A stretch of DNA of 30,581 bases from Sterolibacterium sp964500605. Its GTDB lineage: Bacteria; Pseudomonadota; Gammaproteobacteria; Burkholderiales; Rhodocyclaceae. Positions within the stretch are counted from its first letter, which is position 1. Each line of letters begins with the position of its first letter. The position numbers and the translations under genes are program-made. The DNA is taken from positions 1 through 30,581 of the forward strand of contig CAZCOS010000023.1 in NCBI GenBank assembly GCA_964500605.1. The letters run 5' to 3'. The notes beneath the pieces were generated by a model that worked only from the letters and a program-made list of their open reading frames with translations, was not told the DNA's origin and searched no databases. Below, one piece after another: positions 24,191 to 30,581 of the stretch.

Positions 24191-25717
24191 GTGGCAGGGG
24201 GAGAAAAAGACAAAAAAAATGGGGAAGGCAAGGGGTTCGCAGGCCTTTCCTCGCTCGTGTCCGAAGTGGATACGACGCCGCCTCCTGCGCCCAAGAGGGA
24301 GCCTGCTGCCGCCGCACCGAGTGCTGAGCGCCCGGCATCGCCGCAGCCCAGTCAGCGGCAAACGTATCAAGAGCCTTCGCAGCCGTCCTCTGGCGGATCG
24401 TCCGGCGGCAAGTGGGTGTTGGGCATTGCCGCCGTCATCGGTGTGTTCTGGTTGATCGGCCAGTCCAACAAAAGCACCACGTCGTCGGCTCCCGCCTACT
24501 CACCGTCCGCCCAAAGCGCAGCGCCGAGCTACTCGCCGTCAGAGGAGCCGAAAGCGCCATCGCGCCCAGATGAATCGATGCCTCCCGTTGGGCAAAACAT
24601 GGTGTTATCAACGGCGCAGATTCACTACTGCTTGGCCGAAGACATTCGCATGGATGGCGCGAAGGCCGCGATCAACAATTACATCGAATCCGACGTGGAT
24701 CGTTTCAATGCGATGGTCGCCGACTACAACAGCCGCTGCGGGAGCTTCCGCTATCGCAGTGGCGCGCTGGAGAGCGCACGGCGCGATATAGAGCTGTACC
24801 GGAATGAGTTGCAAGCCGAGGGTAGGAGCAGATTCTCCCGTCCGTCCACCGGTGCTATTTCGACACCGGAGTCATCAGTGCCTGCACCGGATGCGACGGT
24901 GCAGGCGATCCAGCGCAAACTCAACGAACTCGGCTACGAAGCTGGCACCGCTGATGGCTTGATGGGTAGGGGAACTCGTTCTGCCATCATCGCTTTCCAA
25001 CAAGACAGGGGCTTGGTCGCTACTGGTGTGGCAGATCAAGTGTTGCTGCTTCAGCTACAGAGTGTTCCGGCGCGCTCAACTGACGACTGGTATGCCAACG
25101 ATCCGGTTGTGCAGGAAGCGCCCTCACGATCAGCAATGATCGCACCCTCGCATGCCCCTCCAACTCCAAGTGTGAATAAGTCAGGCCCGCCAGCAAATTC
25201 ATTTGTCTCCGGATCAAATTGGTACTGTAACGAGGGCTTCAAAAAGGTGGGCAATCAATGTGAAGCATTGACCGTTCCGGATAACGCTTTCGTTTCAGGT
25301 TCGAACTGGTACTGCAAGGAAGGATTTCGGAAGGTTGGCAATGAGTGTGAAGCTCTCATCGTCCCACAAAATGCTTTCGTGTCGGGATCGAATTGGTACT
25401 GTAAGGAAGGATTCCGGAAGGTAGGCAATCAATGTGAGGCGCTGGTTGTTCCGGACAATGCCTTCGTCTCAGGTTCGAACTGGTACTGCAAGGAAGGATT
25501 TCGGAAAGTTGGCAACGAGTGTGAAGCTCTCGTTGTCCCGCAAAACGCCTTCGTGTCGGGATCGAATTGGTACTGCAAGGAGGGATTCCGAAAGGTCGGC
25601 AGTCAGTGCGAGGCTCTGATTGTGCCCGCCAATGCCTTTGTATCGGGGTCGAATTGGTATTGCAAAGAAGGTTTCCGGAAAGCTGGTGACAAGTGCGTCG
25701 CAGTATTTCAGCAGTGA
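24191..25717 (+). CDS. Membrane-anchored peptidoglycan-binding protein with WYC repeats
   Basis: A 508-residue predicted inner-membrane protein. The cytosolic N-terminus carries GFAGLSSLVSEVD (residues 15-27), then a proline-rich stretch. One membrane helix (about 74-90, KWVLGIAAVIGVFWLIG) has no cleavage site, so the rest should be periplasmic. A peptidoglycan-binding domain lies at about 234-290 (VQAIQRKLNELGY, GTRSAIIAFQQDRGL). Six 29-residue repeats from 336 to the end have the core NAFVSGSNWYC...EGFRKVGN.CEAL, each with two cysteines. The start is GTG 24191, 12 bases after the AAA+ stop, with AAGGGGA upstream. It would link the cytosolic chaperone machine to the cell wall; that link is inferred. 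Confidence 0.88.
   Translation: MAGGEKDKKNGEGKGFAGLSSLVSEVDTTPPPAPKREPAAAAPSAERPASPQPSQRQTYQEPSQPSSGGSSGGKWVLGIAAVIGVFWLIGQSNKSTTSSAPAYSPSAQSAAPSYSPSEEPKAPSRPDESMPPVGQNMVLSTAQIHYCLAEDIRMDGAKAAINNYIESDVDRFNAMVADYNSRCGSFRYRSGALESARRDIELYRNELQAEGRSRFSRPSTGAISTPESSVPAPDATVQAIQRKLNELGYEAGTADGLMGRGTRSAIIAFQQDRGLVATGVADQVLLLQLQSVPARSTDDWYANDPVVQEAPSRSAMIAPSHAPPTPSVNKSGPPANSFVSGSNWYCNEGFKKVGNQCEALTVPDNAFVSGSNWYCKEGFRKVGNECEALIVPQNAFVSGSNWYCKEGFRKVGNQCEALVVPDNAFVSGSNWYCKEGFRKVGNECEALVVPQNAFVSGSNWYCKEGFRKVGSQCEALIVPANAFVSGSNWYCKEGFRKAGDKCVAVFQQ
25196..25717 (+). repeat. Six tandem 87-bp coding repeats with a two-unit super-repeat
   Basis: In-frame repeats begin at 25196, 25283, 25370, 25457, 25544 and 25631, each encoding 29 residues. 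Units 2 and 4 share DNA variants (GGTTCGAACTGG), as do units 3 and 5 (GGATCGAATTGG). Residues alternate too: units 1 and 3 end in PD, units 2 and 4 in PQ. This indicates expansion by duplication of a 174-bp pair. The last unit has diverged. Confidence 0.95.
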
Positions 25718-25732
25718 GCGAACGAGATCGAT

Positions 25733-27757
25733 ATGGGTATGGCAATTTGCTTCAAATGCGGTTCCGCAAAATCCGGTGCACTGGTTGCCTGCCAAAGCTG
25801 TCGTGCTGTGCCGCGAGCTCAAGAAGATCTTGCGCTGTCTTTTGCACTCACTGACCATGTGTCGTCCAAAGAGCAGCTCGTCCGGTATAGCCAGGAGCTG
25901 CGCTCTGGCAAGGGTGCATCCGTGCCATTCAAGGACATCATCCAAGCCAATGACGCACTGAAAGACCCGCAGCTTCTGGCGATGCTGGGCGCTCAAGCGG
26001 CTGCTCCTAGTTCAGTAACTTCGGCACCAGCGGCGATACACCAGCCCCCGCCCATCCCTCCGTCGCCTCCGCAACGAGCCGCCCCGACACCACCACCAAG
26101 CAAGCCGGAACCGCGCCTCACCACAACCGTTCTGCATCAATCCGCGTTCGCGGTCTTGGGCGTGACGGCCCGCGACAACCGCAAGCGCATCGTCGAGTTG
26201 GCCGAAGAGAAGTCGCTGGAACTGGATCACGATATCTGCCAGAAGGCGCGCTCCGACCTAACGAACCCGCGCACACGCTTGAGCGCGGAGGTCGCATGGC
26301 TTCCCGGCGTCTCGCCGCGCAAGGCGGCCCAGTTGGTCGAAAACCTGCTCGACGACCCGATGGCGATAAGGGCGGAATCGGGCCTGCCCACGCTCGCACA
26401 CCTGAATCTGATGGCTGCCGCGTTCGAAGCCGTGGATGGCAAGCACGATGCGGACGACTTGGCCGAATTCATTGTGGAGACCGCCTACCTCGCCGAGGAA
26501 CTGAACCCGGAGGAGGTGCTGCGCGACATCAATGAGGATCGGGCTGTATCCGGTTTTCCGGAAGTGCGCGCGCTTGACCAGATCGAAGTCGAACTGACGG
26601 AACGCAAGCGGTACTACCGTGGTGCCATCAAGGATGCGCTCGACCGGCTGCCGCCGATGACACTCGTTCAGGTGATGACTGAAACAGTGGACGGCGTGAC
26701 CGCCGGTGGCGAGGATCATGCGCCGGGGCTGATCGATGACCTCGTTGACAGCTACGAGGTAGAAACCCAAGGCATCCTGCAGAAGGAGGCCGAGAACGTC
26801 CACAAACTGATCAAGGTCGCCAGAGACCATGCGGGCTCTGGTGAGGCGGCCGTCAAGCCGTATGTGGACAAGCTCGATGCGGTCGCGCGCAATTGGGACA
26901 AGATCGCCCAGCCCATTCAACTGAGTTCGAAAGCGCGCGGCATCGACCACGAGGCAAGCCGCGAATTGGCCTACGAGATTCGCAGCCTCGCCATCGACCT
27001 GTTCAACAAGCACGACATGCTCGCCCAGTCGCAACGATTGACCGGGCTGATTCAGGAGCTGTTTTCCGAGGTTCCTGAAATCGCGGATCGGGTCGAGGAA
27101 GACGCGGACGCGCTCGCGGACATCTTCCAGCAGCGCAAACAAGCCGCCGCACGTCATGGCGAGTGGGAGCGCGAAATCACCTACCGCGCCGAGATTGGCG
27201 TCATGTTCAAGGACACCTTGAGCATCTCGCCCCAGGGTGTGTCATGGAAGGGCCAGAACTTCCCGCTCGATTCGATCACCCGCGTTCGCTGGGGCGGTGT
27301 GAGCCACTCCGTCAATGGCATCCCCACGGGGACGACCTACACGATTGCGTTCGGCAACCGGAATTCCGAAGCAGTCGTGGAACTGAAGAAGCAGGACATC
27401 TACTCCACGTTTATCGACAAGCTCTGGCGGGCGGTCTGCGTGCGCCTGCTCACCGAGATGCTCGAAGCTCTGAAAGAAGGGCGCAGCCTGCACTTCGGCG
27501 ACGCGCTCCTTCACGACGATGGCATCACGCTCGTGAAGCGCAAATTCCTTGGCTCCAACGAGCAGGTTCGTTGCTCATGGGATCGAATCCACGTGTGGAG
27601 CGCCGACGGTTCGTTTTGCATCGGTGCCAAGGACGACAAAAAAATCAACGCCGGGATTTCCTACATCCACGGCGCGAACACCCACATCTTGGAGCAGGCC
27701 ATCCGCATGGGCTTCAAGAAGCCGGGAATGCGCCGTTTGAGCGAACTGTTGCAGTAA
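25733..27757 (+). CDS. Zinc-ribbon protein with J-like domain and PH-like C-terminus
   Basis: A 674-residue cytosolic protein. The N-terminus is a zinc ribbon (C6-x2-C9, C20-x2-C23). After a proline-rich linker (about 100-128), residues 139-190 resemble a J domain: FAVLGVTARDNRKRIVELAEEKS, then LTNPRTRLSAEVAWL, where J proteins have the LSDPxKR helix. The HPD motif that stimulates Hsp70 is absent; DHD (165-167) stands near that place. The middle is mostly helical. The last 190 residues (from about 480: GVMFKDTLSISPQGVSW, FPLDSITRVRWG, then a second similar set including LHDDGITLV) look like tandem PH-like domains. Together with the Hsp70 and GrpE-like genes this completes a chaperone set. The J and PH calls are by pattern. 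Confidence 0.7.
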   Translation: MGMAICFKCGSAKSGALVACQSCRAVPRAQEDLALSFALTDHVSSKEQLVRYSQELRSGKGASVPFKDIIQANDALKDPQLLAMLGAQAAAPSSVTSAPAAIHQPPPIPPSPPQRAAPTPPPSKPEPRLTTTVLHQSAFAVLGVTARDNRKRIVELAEEKSLELDHDICQKARSDLTNPRTRLSAEVAWLPGVSPRKAAQLVENLLDDPMAIRAESGLPTLAHLNLMAAAFEAVDGKHDADDLAEFIVETAYLAEELNPEEVLRDINEDRAVSGFPEVRALDQIEVELTERKRYYRGAIKDALDRLPPMTLVQVMTETVDGVTAGGEDHAPGLIDDLVDSYEVETQGILQKEAENVHKLIKVARDHAGSGEAAVKPYVDKLDAVARNWDKIAQPIQLSSKARGIDHEASRELAYEIRSLAIDLFNKHDMLAQSQRLTGLIQELFSEVPEIADRVEEDADALADIFQQRKQAAARHGEWEREITYRAEIGVMFKDTLSISPQGVSWKGQNFPLDSITRVRWGGVSHSVNGIPTGTTYTIAFGNRNSEAVVELKKQDIYSTFIDKLWRAVCVRLLTEMLEALKEGRSLHFGDALLHDDGITLVKRKFLGSNEQVRCSWDRIHVWSADGSFCIGAKDDKKINAGISYIHGANTHILEQAIRMGFKKPGMRRLSELLQ

Positions 27758-27787
27758 TTCAACCAAGTATCCAGCGGAGCAGCATTT

Positions 27788-28432
27788 ATGGGATTCCTGT
27801 CCAACCTGTTCGGGGGCAACAAAGAAGACAAGGCGTTGCGGGAAGCAATGGCGCACATCCACCGCATCCTGGACGATGAGCAGTTTCAACTGGAACTTGT
27901 TCATCCGGCGATGAAGGCGATGCTGGAGTCCGCCCCGGCCTACGACAAAGACCCAAATGGCACCGGCCCATTTGGCTTCACCGAGACCAACCCGATTCCG
28001 GTGAACGGGCCCATCGGCCAACTGGCCTACCTGTCCAGACTCGAAACGCAGTCCGGCCAGCGCATCCTGTTCCATCGCCTCGGAGCCATCGGCACGGTGG
28101 ATGTATTCGAAGCAGCGTCATTCAACGGAGCCGAGTGGTTCATTCTGTTTGTCGACCTCTACCATCCCCGGCGCTCGCGCCTCACGCCGGATGGTTTCCG
28201 GTTCACGAAGGACGTTGCCCAGTTTTCCGGATTCCACAAGTTCTGTGAGAACTTTCCCTACGACTTCGTCGAAAAGAAGGCATCTCAGCGGGAGTCGGGC
28301 TTGAGTATGGCGTACATCGCCATCAGCAAGGTGTCCGACCAAATCCAGAATCGCGTTTTCAACAGGCCGCTGGCGCACAAGGCCAAGCTCGAACTCGTGA
28401 AGAGCCGCCTGTCGAGCGTGCAAACCCAGTAG
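27788..28432 (+). CDS. Protein of unknown function in the Hsp70 operon
   Basis: A 214-residue protein that I do not recognise. It starts MGFLSNLFGGNKED, a short hydrophobic segment that could touch a membrane, but it has no signal peptide or membrane helix. The middle is beta-rich (GQLAYLSRLETQSGQRILFHRLGAIGTVDVFEA; WFILFVDLYHP), and the C-terminus is helical. ATG 27788 has GGAG 8 bases upstream and lies 30 bases after the previous stop. Its place between a cytosolic J-like protein and exported proteins fits a peripheral component. Confidence 0.8.
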   Translation: MGFLSNLFGGNKEDKALREAMAHIHRILDDEQFQLELVHPAMKAMLESAPAYDKDPNGTGPFGFTETNPIPVNGPIGQLAYLSRLETQSGQRILFHRLGAIGTVDVFEAASFNGAEWFILFVDLYHPRRSRLTPDGFRFTKDVAQFSGFHKFCENFPYDFVEKKASQRESGLSMAYIAISKVSDQIQNRVFNRPLAHKAKLELVKSRLSSVQTQ

Positions 28433-28434
28433 GC

Positions 28435-28929
28435 ATGGCCATGAAGAGAATCCTTCTGGCGACGCTCGCCGCGATGATCGGCCTCCCGGCAATGCCTGCT
28501 CTGGCCGAGAACTACGAGGTGAACCTGACCCGCAAGGGCAGCAACGTTTACAAGATCGACGGCAAGGACATCATTATTCAGACGCGCTACTGCTACGTCT
28601 ATGCCTACTCCGAGGAGGCAATCTTCAAGACGTCCGGCTACGGCGGCGAGGTCATCTTCTTCGACAGCAAGGACAAGTGCGACGTGAAGGCGGTTTTTGG
28701 CTTGTCGAAGCAGAAGCCGGGCAAATACGTTGTGACGGTCAGTCGTGAGGACGATGACTGGTATGAGGTCTTCGGAACGGGCTCGTACATCAAGACATCG
28801 AGCTGCCTATCCCTCGCTCTTGGCGAGGAGGCTTACCTGACTATCTCGCCTTCCGGATTCGGGCAGTTGCGCTTTGATGATGGCGACAACTGCATGGTCG
28901 AAGGCATCTACACCAAGCTGCGGCTTTGA
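28435..28929 (+). CDS. Exported four-cysteine protein of unknown function
   Basis: A 164-residue protein with a clear Sec signal peptide: MKR, a hydrophobic core LLATLAAMIGL, then PALA-EN, with likely cleavage after residue 24. The mature part is beta-rich with four cysteines (YCYVYAY, DKCDVKA, SSCLSLA, DNCMVEG), enough for two disulfides, so a periplasmic location is expected. ATG 28435 and the in-frame ATG 28441 (MKRILL) are both possible; the second gives a more typical signal peptide. It starts 2 bases after the upstream stop. I do not recognise the family. Confidence 0.82.
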   Translation: MAMKRILLATLAAMIGLPAMPALAENYEVNLTRKGSNVYKIDGKDIIIQTRYCYVYAYSEEAIFKTSGYGGEVIFFDSKDKCDVKAVFGLSKQKPGKYVVTVSREDDDWYEVFGTGSYIKTSSCLSLALGEEAYLTISPSGFGQLRFDDGDNCMVEGIYTKLRL

Positions 28930-28946
28930 AATGAGGATCAGAGGCC

Positions 28947-29993
28947 GTGGCAGACGATAAGCAGAAGGGAAACGCCACAGGCTTCTCGGGTCTCTCGACA
29001 CTCGTCTCGGACGTCGAAGACAACCGTCCTGCCAGCAAGTCTGCGCCGCAAGTCGCTCCACCGCCGAGCAGTCCTCCGCCGCCAGAACCTCCACCCACGC
29101 GGGCCGAGGAAGCTCCGGCAGCATCCGTTACGCCTCAACCGCCCAAGGGGAAGGGCAACAGTTCTTCCGAGGTGACCACCGGCAAATGGATGGTCGGCAT
29201 CGGGCTGGGCATCGGGTTGCTGCTCATCATCTTCGTCAACGCGAGCAAGGAAGAACCCGCCCGTTCGACGGGAACCTCGGTTGCGCAAGCGCCCACCCTG
29301 GCCGCCCCTGCTTATCAGCAACCAACTCCCGCGCCAGTCACGCCGAGCCTGCAGGTCACCCAAGAGCCTGTCATCCAGCGAAGCGCGGCCACGGAATCTG
29401 TGGAAGTGCTCGGCCAGCAGATCGTGTTCTCGAATCCGAGCGGCTACTGCACACCGGGCAAGTCGGTACGCGAAATTGAGCTGATGGACTTGGCGCGGCG
29501 CTCTCTCGGCGAAGGCTCGCGCCTCGTGCATGCGGCAGTCCGTTGCTCCGAACTGGAGGACTACCGAAAGGGGCGCAGGGACATGCTGGATCACTGGCTG
29601 CAAATCCAGCTTCTCGGCCCGAAGGGGAATTTCCAGCGAATCGAGATGCCACGAGAGGCGTTCCTGTCTGGCCTTTCCAAGTCGAGTCCACGGGTGAACG
29701 CCGCCGAACTCAATCAGCGGCTGAAGGCGTCGTTCGAGAACAGCGACATCAGCCTGTCTGACATGAAGTTCGAGCCGATTGGGCGTGACGGAAACGCCGT
29801 CTATTTTTCCATGCGGATGAACATGAATGCTGGCGGCGTCAACCGACCGATTACGGGGATCAGCGGCATCACGCTCCTGAACTCCCTGCCGCTTTCGATC
29901 AATGTTTACGAAGGCACCGGCTCGCCGCAGAGCCGTGGTCAGTTGCAAGCCGTCCAGCATGAACTGCTGAACAGCCTCCTCACCGAGAACTGA
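28947..29993 (+). CDS. Single-pass membrane protein sharing the GFxGLSxLVS motif
   Basis: A 348-residue protein built like the repeat-bearing membrane protein encoded upstream. The cytosolic N-terminus has GFSGLSTLVSDVE (residues 12-24), then a proline-rich stretch (about 33-66), TTGKWMVGIGLGIGLLLIIF as the membrane helix (about 79-96) and a periplasmic domain of about 250 residues with two cysteines (SGYCTPG, AVRCSEL). I do not recognise that domain. Like its counterpart it starts with GTG-GCA; GAGGA lies about 8 bases upstream. The stop overlaps the next gene (TGATG). The shared N-terminus suggests that both membrane proteins bind the same cytosolic partner. Confidence 0.82.
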   Translation: MADDKQKGNATGFSGLSTLVSDVEDNRPASKSAPQVAPPPSSPPPPEPPPTRAEEAPAASVTPQPPKGKGNSSSEVTTGKWMVGIGLGIGLLLIIFVNASKEEPARSTGTSVAQAPTLAAPAYQQPTPAPVTPSLQVTQEPVIQRSAATESVEVLGQQIVFSNPSGYCTPGKSVREIELMDLARRSLGEGSRLVHAAVRCSELEDYRKGRRDMLDHWLQIQLLGPKGNFQRIEMPREAFLSGLSKSSPRVNAAELNQRLKASFENSDISLSDMKFEPIGRDGNAVYFSMRMNMNAGGVNRPITGISGITLLNSLPLSINVYEGTGSPQSRGQLQAVQHELLNSLLTEN

Positions 29994-30581
29994 TGATGAA
30001 AATAGCAAAAACAACATTCACCGCCCTGTGCTTCTGCCTTCTGGCAGCGGTCGCCTTGTCGGCTGCTGCGCAGTCAGCCGGGTACACGAAGCTCAACGTG
30101 AAGGGGCGAGTTCAGCTTGAGATTCCAAGCGACTGGACGATCAGCGATGCGGAGCAGCGCAGGCGTGTCAAAGAGCTGGGAGAGAAACTCGTCGGGATTC
30201 CAACCCAGCACACAGCCTCACTTGCGGCGCAATCCTACCCAGCACCGTCACGGACGATGGTCAGGGTGTCGTTCATCCCGATGGAGCCGCAAATCACACA
30301 GGCCGATGTCCGGCAAGAAGTTCAGGCCAATAAGCAGCAGGTATTGAGGGATTTGGCAGATACCTGGCGCGAGGAGTCGCCGACGATGTGGGCGGGATTG
30401 GCAAAGAACGGCGTGAAAGAAGTCGGGCGTCCGCGTTTTGCCGTCGAGCCCATTGGCGGCCAGACTGCTTTGATCATCAGCTACGGGCGCACCTCGACGG
30501 TTAATCCCGCAGAGACCATGAGGGTCACTCAATACCATGTGCCGCTGGGCGCTGAAAAAGCCCTGATCACGCTTTCGTACA
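29993..30581 (+). CDS. Exported protein, start only (cut by window edge)
   Basis: The frame opens at ATG 29993 (overlapping the previous stop) or ATG 29996 and stays open to the window end, giving about 196 residues. It begins with a Sec signal peptide (MMKIAKTTFTALCFCLLAAV, then a short-residue AAAQSAG cleavage region). The visible mature part (VQLEIPSDWTISDAEQRRRV and later TVNPAETMRVTQYHVP, EKALITLSY) has the run of short strands seen in PsbP/Mog1-like periplasmic proteins, but this is a weak resemblance. It belongs to the Hsp70 operon, which therefore continues past the window. Confidence 0.75.
   Translation, partial: MMKIAKTTFTALCFCLLAAVALSAAAQSAGYTKLNVKGRVQLEIPSDWTISDAEQRRRVKELGEKLVGIPTQHTASLAAQSYPAPSRTMVRVSFIPMEPQITQADVRQEVQANKQQVLRDLADTWREESPTMWAGLAKNGVKEVGRPRFAVEPIGGQTALIISYGRTSTVNPAETMRVTQYHVPLGAEKALITLSY

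Noticed and set aside
25196..25717. CRISPR-like tandem repeat array
   Set aside because: The repeats are contiguous, in frame, 87 bp long and without unique spacers. They encode a protein repeat.
26258..27157. Minus-strand open frame of 299 codons
   Set aside because: Antisense shadow of the zinc-ribbon/J-like gene, without motifs or operon partner.
28938..30017. Minus-strand open frame of 359 codons
   Set aside because: Shadow of the membrane-protein gene: it runs antisense to a frame with a clear N-terminal motif, membrane helix and ribosome site.

Overview
The window looks like accessory DNA from a fairly GC-rich Gram-negative bacterium, most likely a beta- or gammaproteobacterium. This is inferred from the GC-rich coding sequence, AGGAGG-type ribosome binding sites, Sec signal peptides and envelope proteins; the species cannot be read from it. 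No rRNA, tRNA, CRISPR array or insertion sequence was found. Almost every base belongs to one of three gene blocks.

Block 1 (1-2318, + strand) is the end of a site-specific recombination module. It holds the tail of a DUF2924 gene, a serine recombinase of about 459 residues, and two small paralogous helix-turn-helix proteins. All are overlapping or tightly spaced. Such modules are typical of integrative elements that carry defence cargo.

Block 2 (2339-19052) is a probable anti-phage island. A WYL-domain regulator of the BrxR/CapW type reads to the right. A nine-gene operon reads to the left, with genes overlapping or separated by at most 51 bases. Its order is: YbjN/secretion-chaperone-like protein, PPP-family metallophosphatase, dual-specificity (Cx5R) phosphatase, ADP-ribosylglycohydrolase, AddB-like PD-(D/E)XK nuclease, UvrD-like helicase with a RecB-type nuclease domain, DUF6361 protein, phospholipase-D-like protein, and a large SNF2-type helicase. 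The last three match the three-gene Azaca defence system as I recall it. Between regulator and operon is an exact-consensus sigma70 promoter (TTGACA, 17 bp, TATAAT) inside a 48-bp imperfect palindrome, which suggests a strong promoter held off by the WYL repressor.

Block 3 (19651-30581, + strand, running off the right edge) is an operon I do not recognise as a named system. It encodes a small excisionase/MerR-like helix-turn-helix protein, a GrpE-like protein, a divergent 829-residue Hsp70, an AAA+ ATPase, a membrane protein with a peptidoglycan-binding domain and six 29-residue repeats, a zinc-ribbon protein with a J-like domain and PH-like C-terminus, an unknown cytosolic protein, an exported four-cysteine protein, a second membrane protein, and the start of another exported protein. 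The two membrane proteins share an N-terminal motif (GFxGLSxLVSxV followed by D or E) ahead of a proline-rich stretch and one membrane helix. That suggests a docking peptide linking the cytosolic chaperone machine to the envelope. This block is the best candidate for an undescribed system.

A 598-bp gap (19053-19650) separates blocks 2 and 3. It holds a clear intrinsic terminator, a repeated palindromic octamer and a possible operator/promoter, but no convincing gene.
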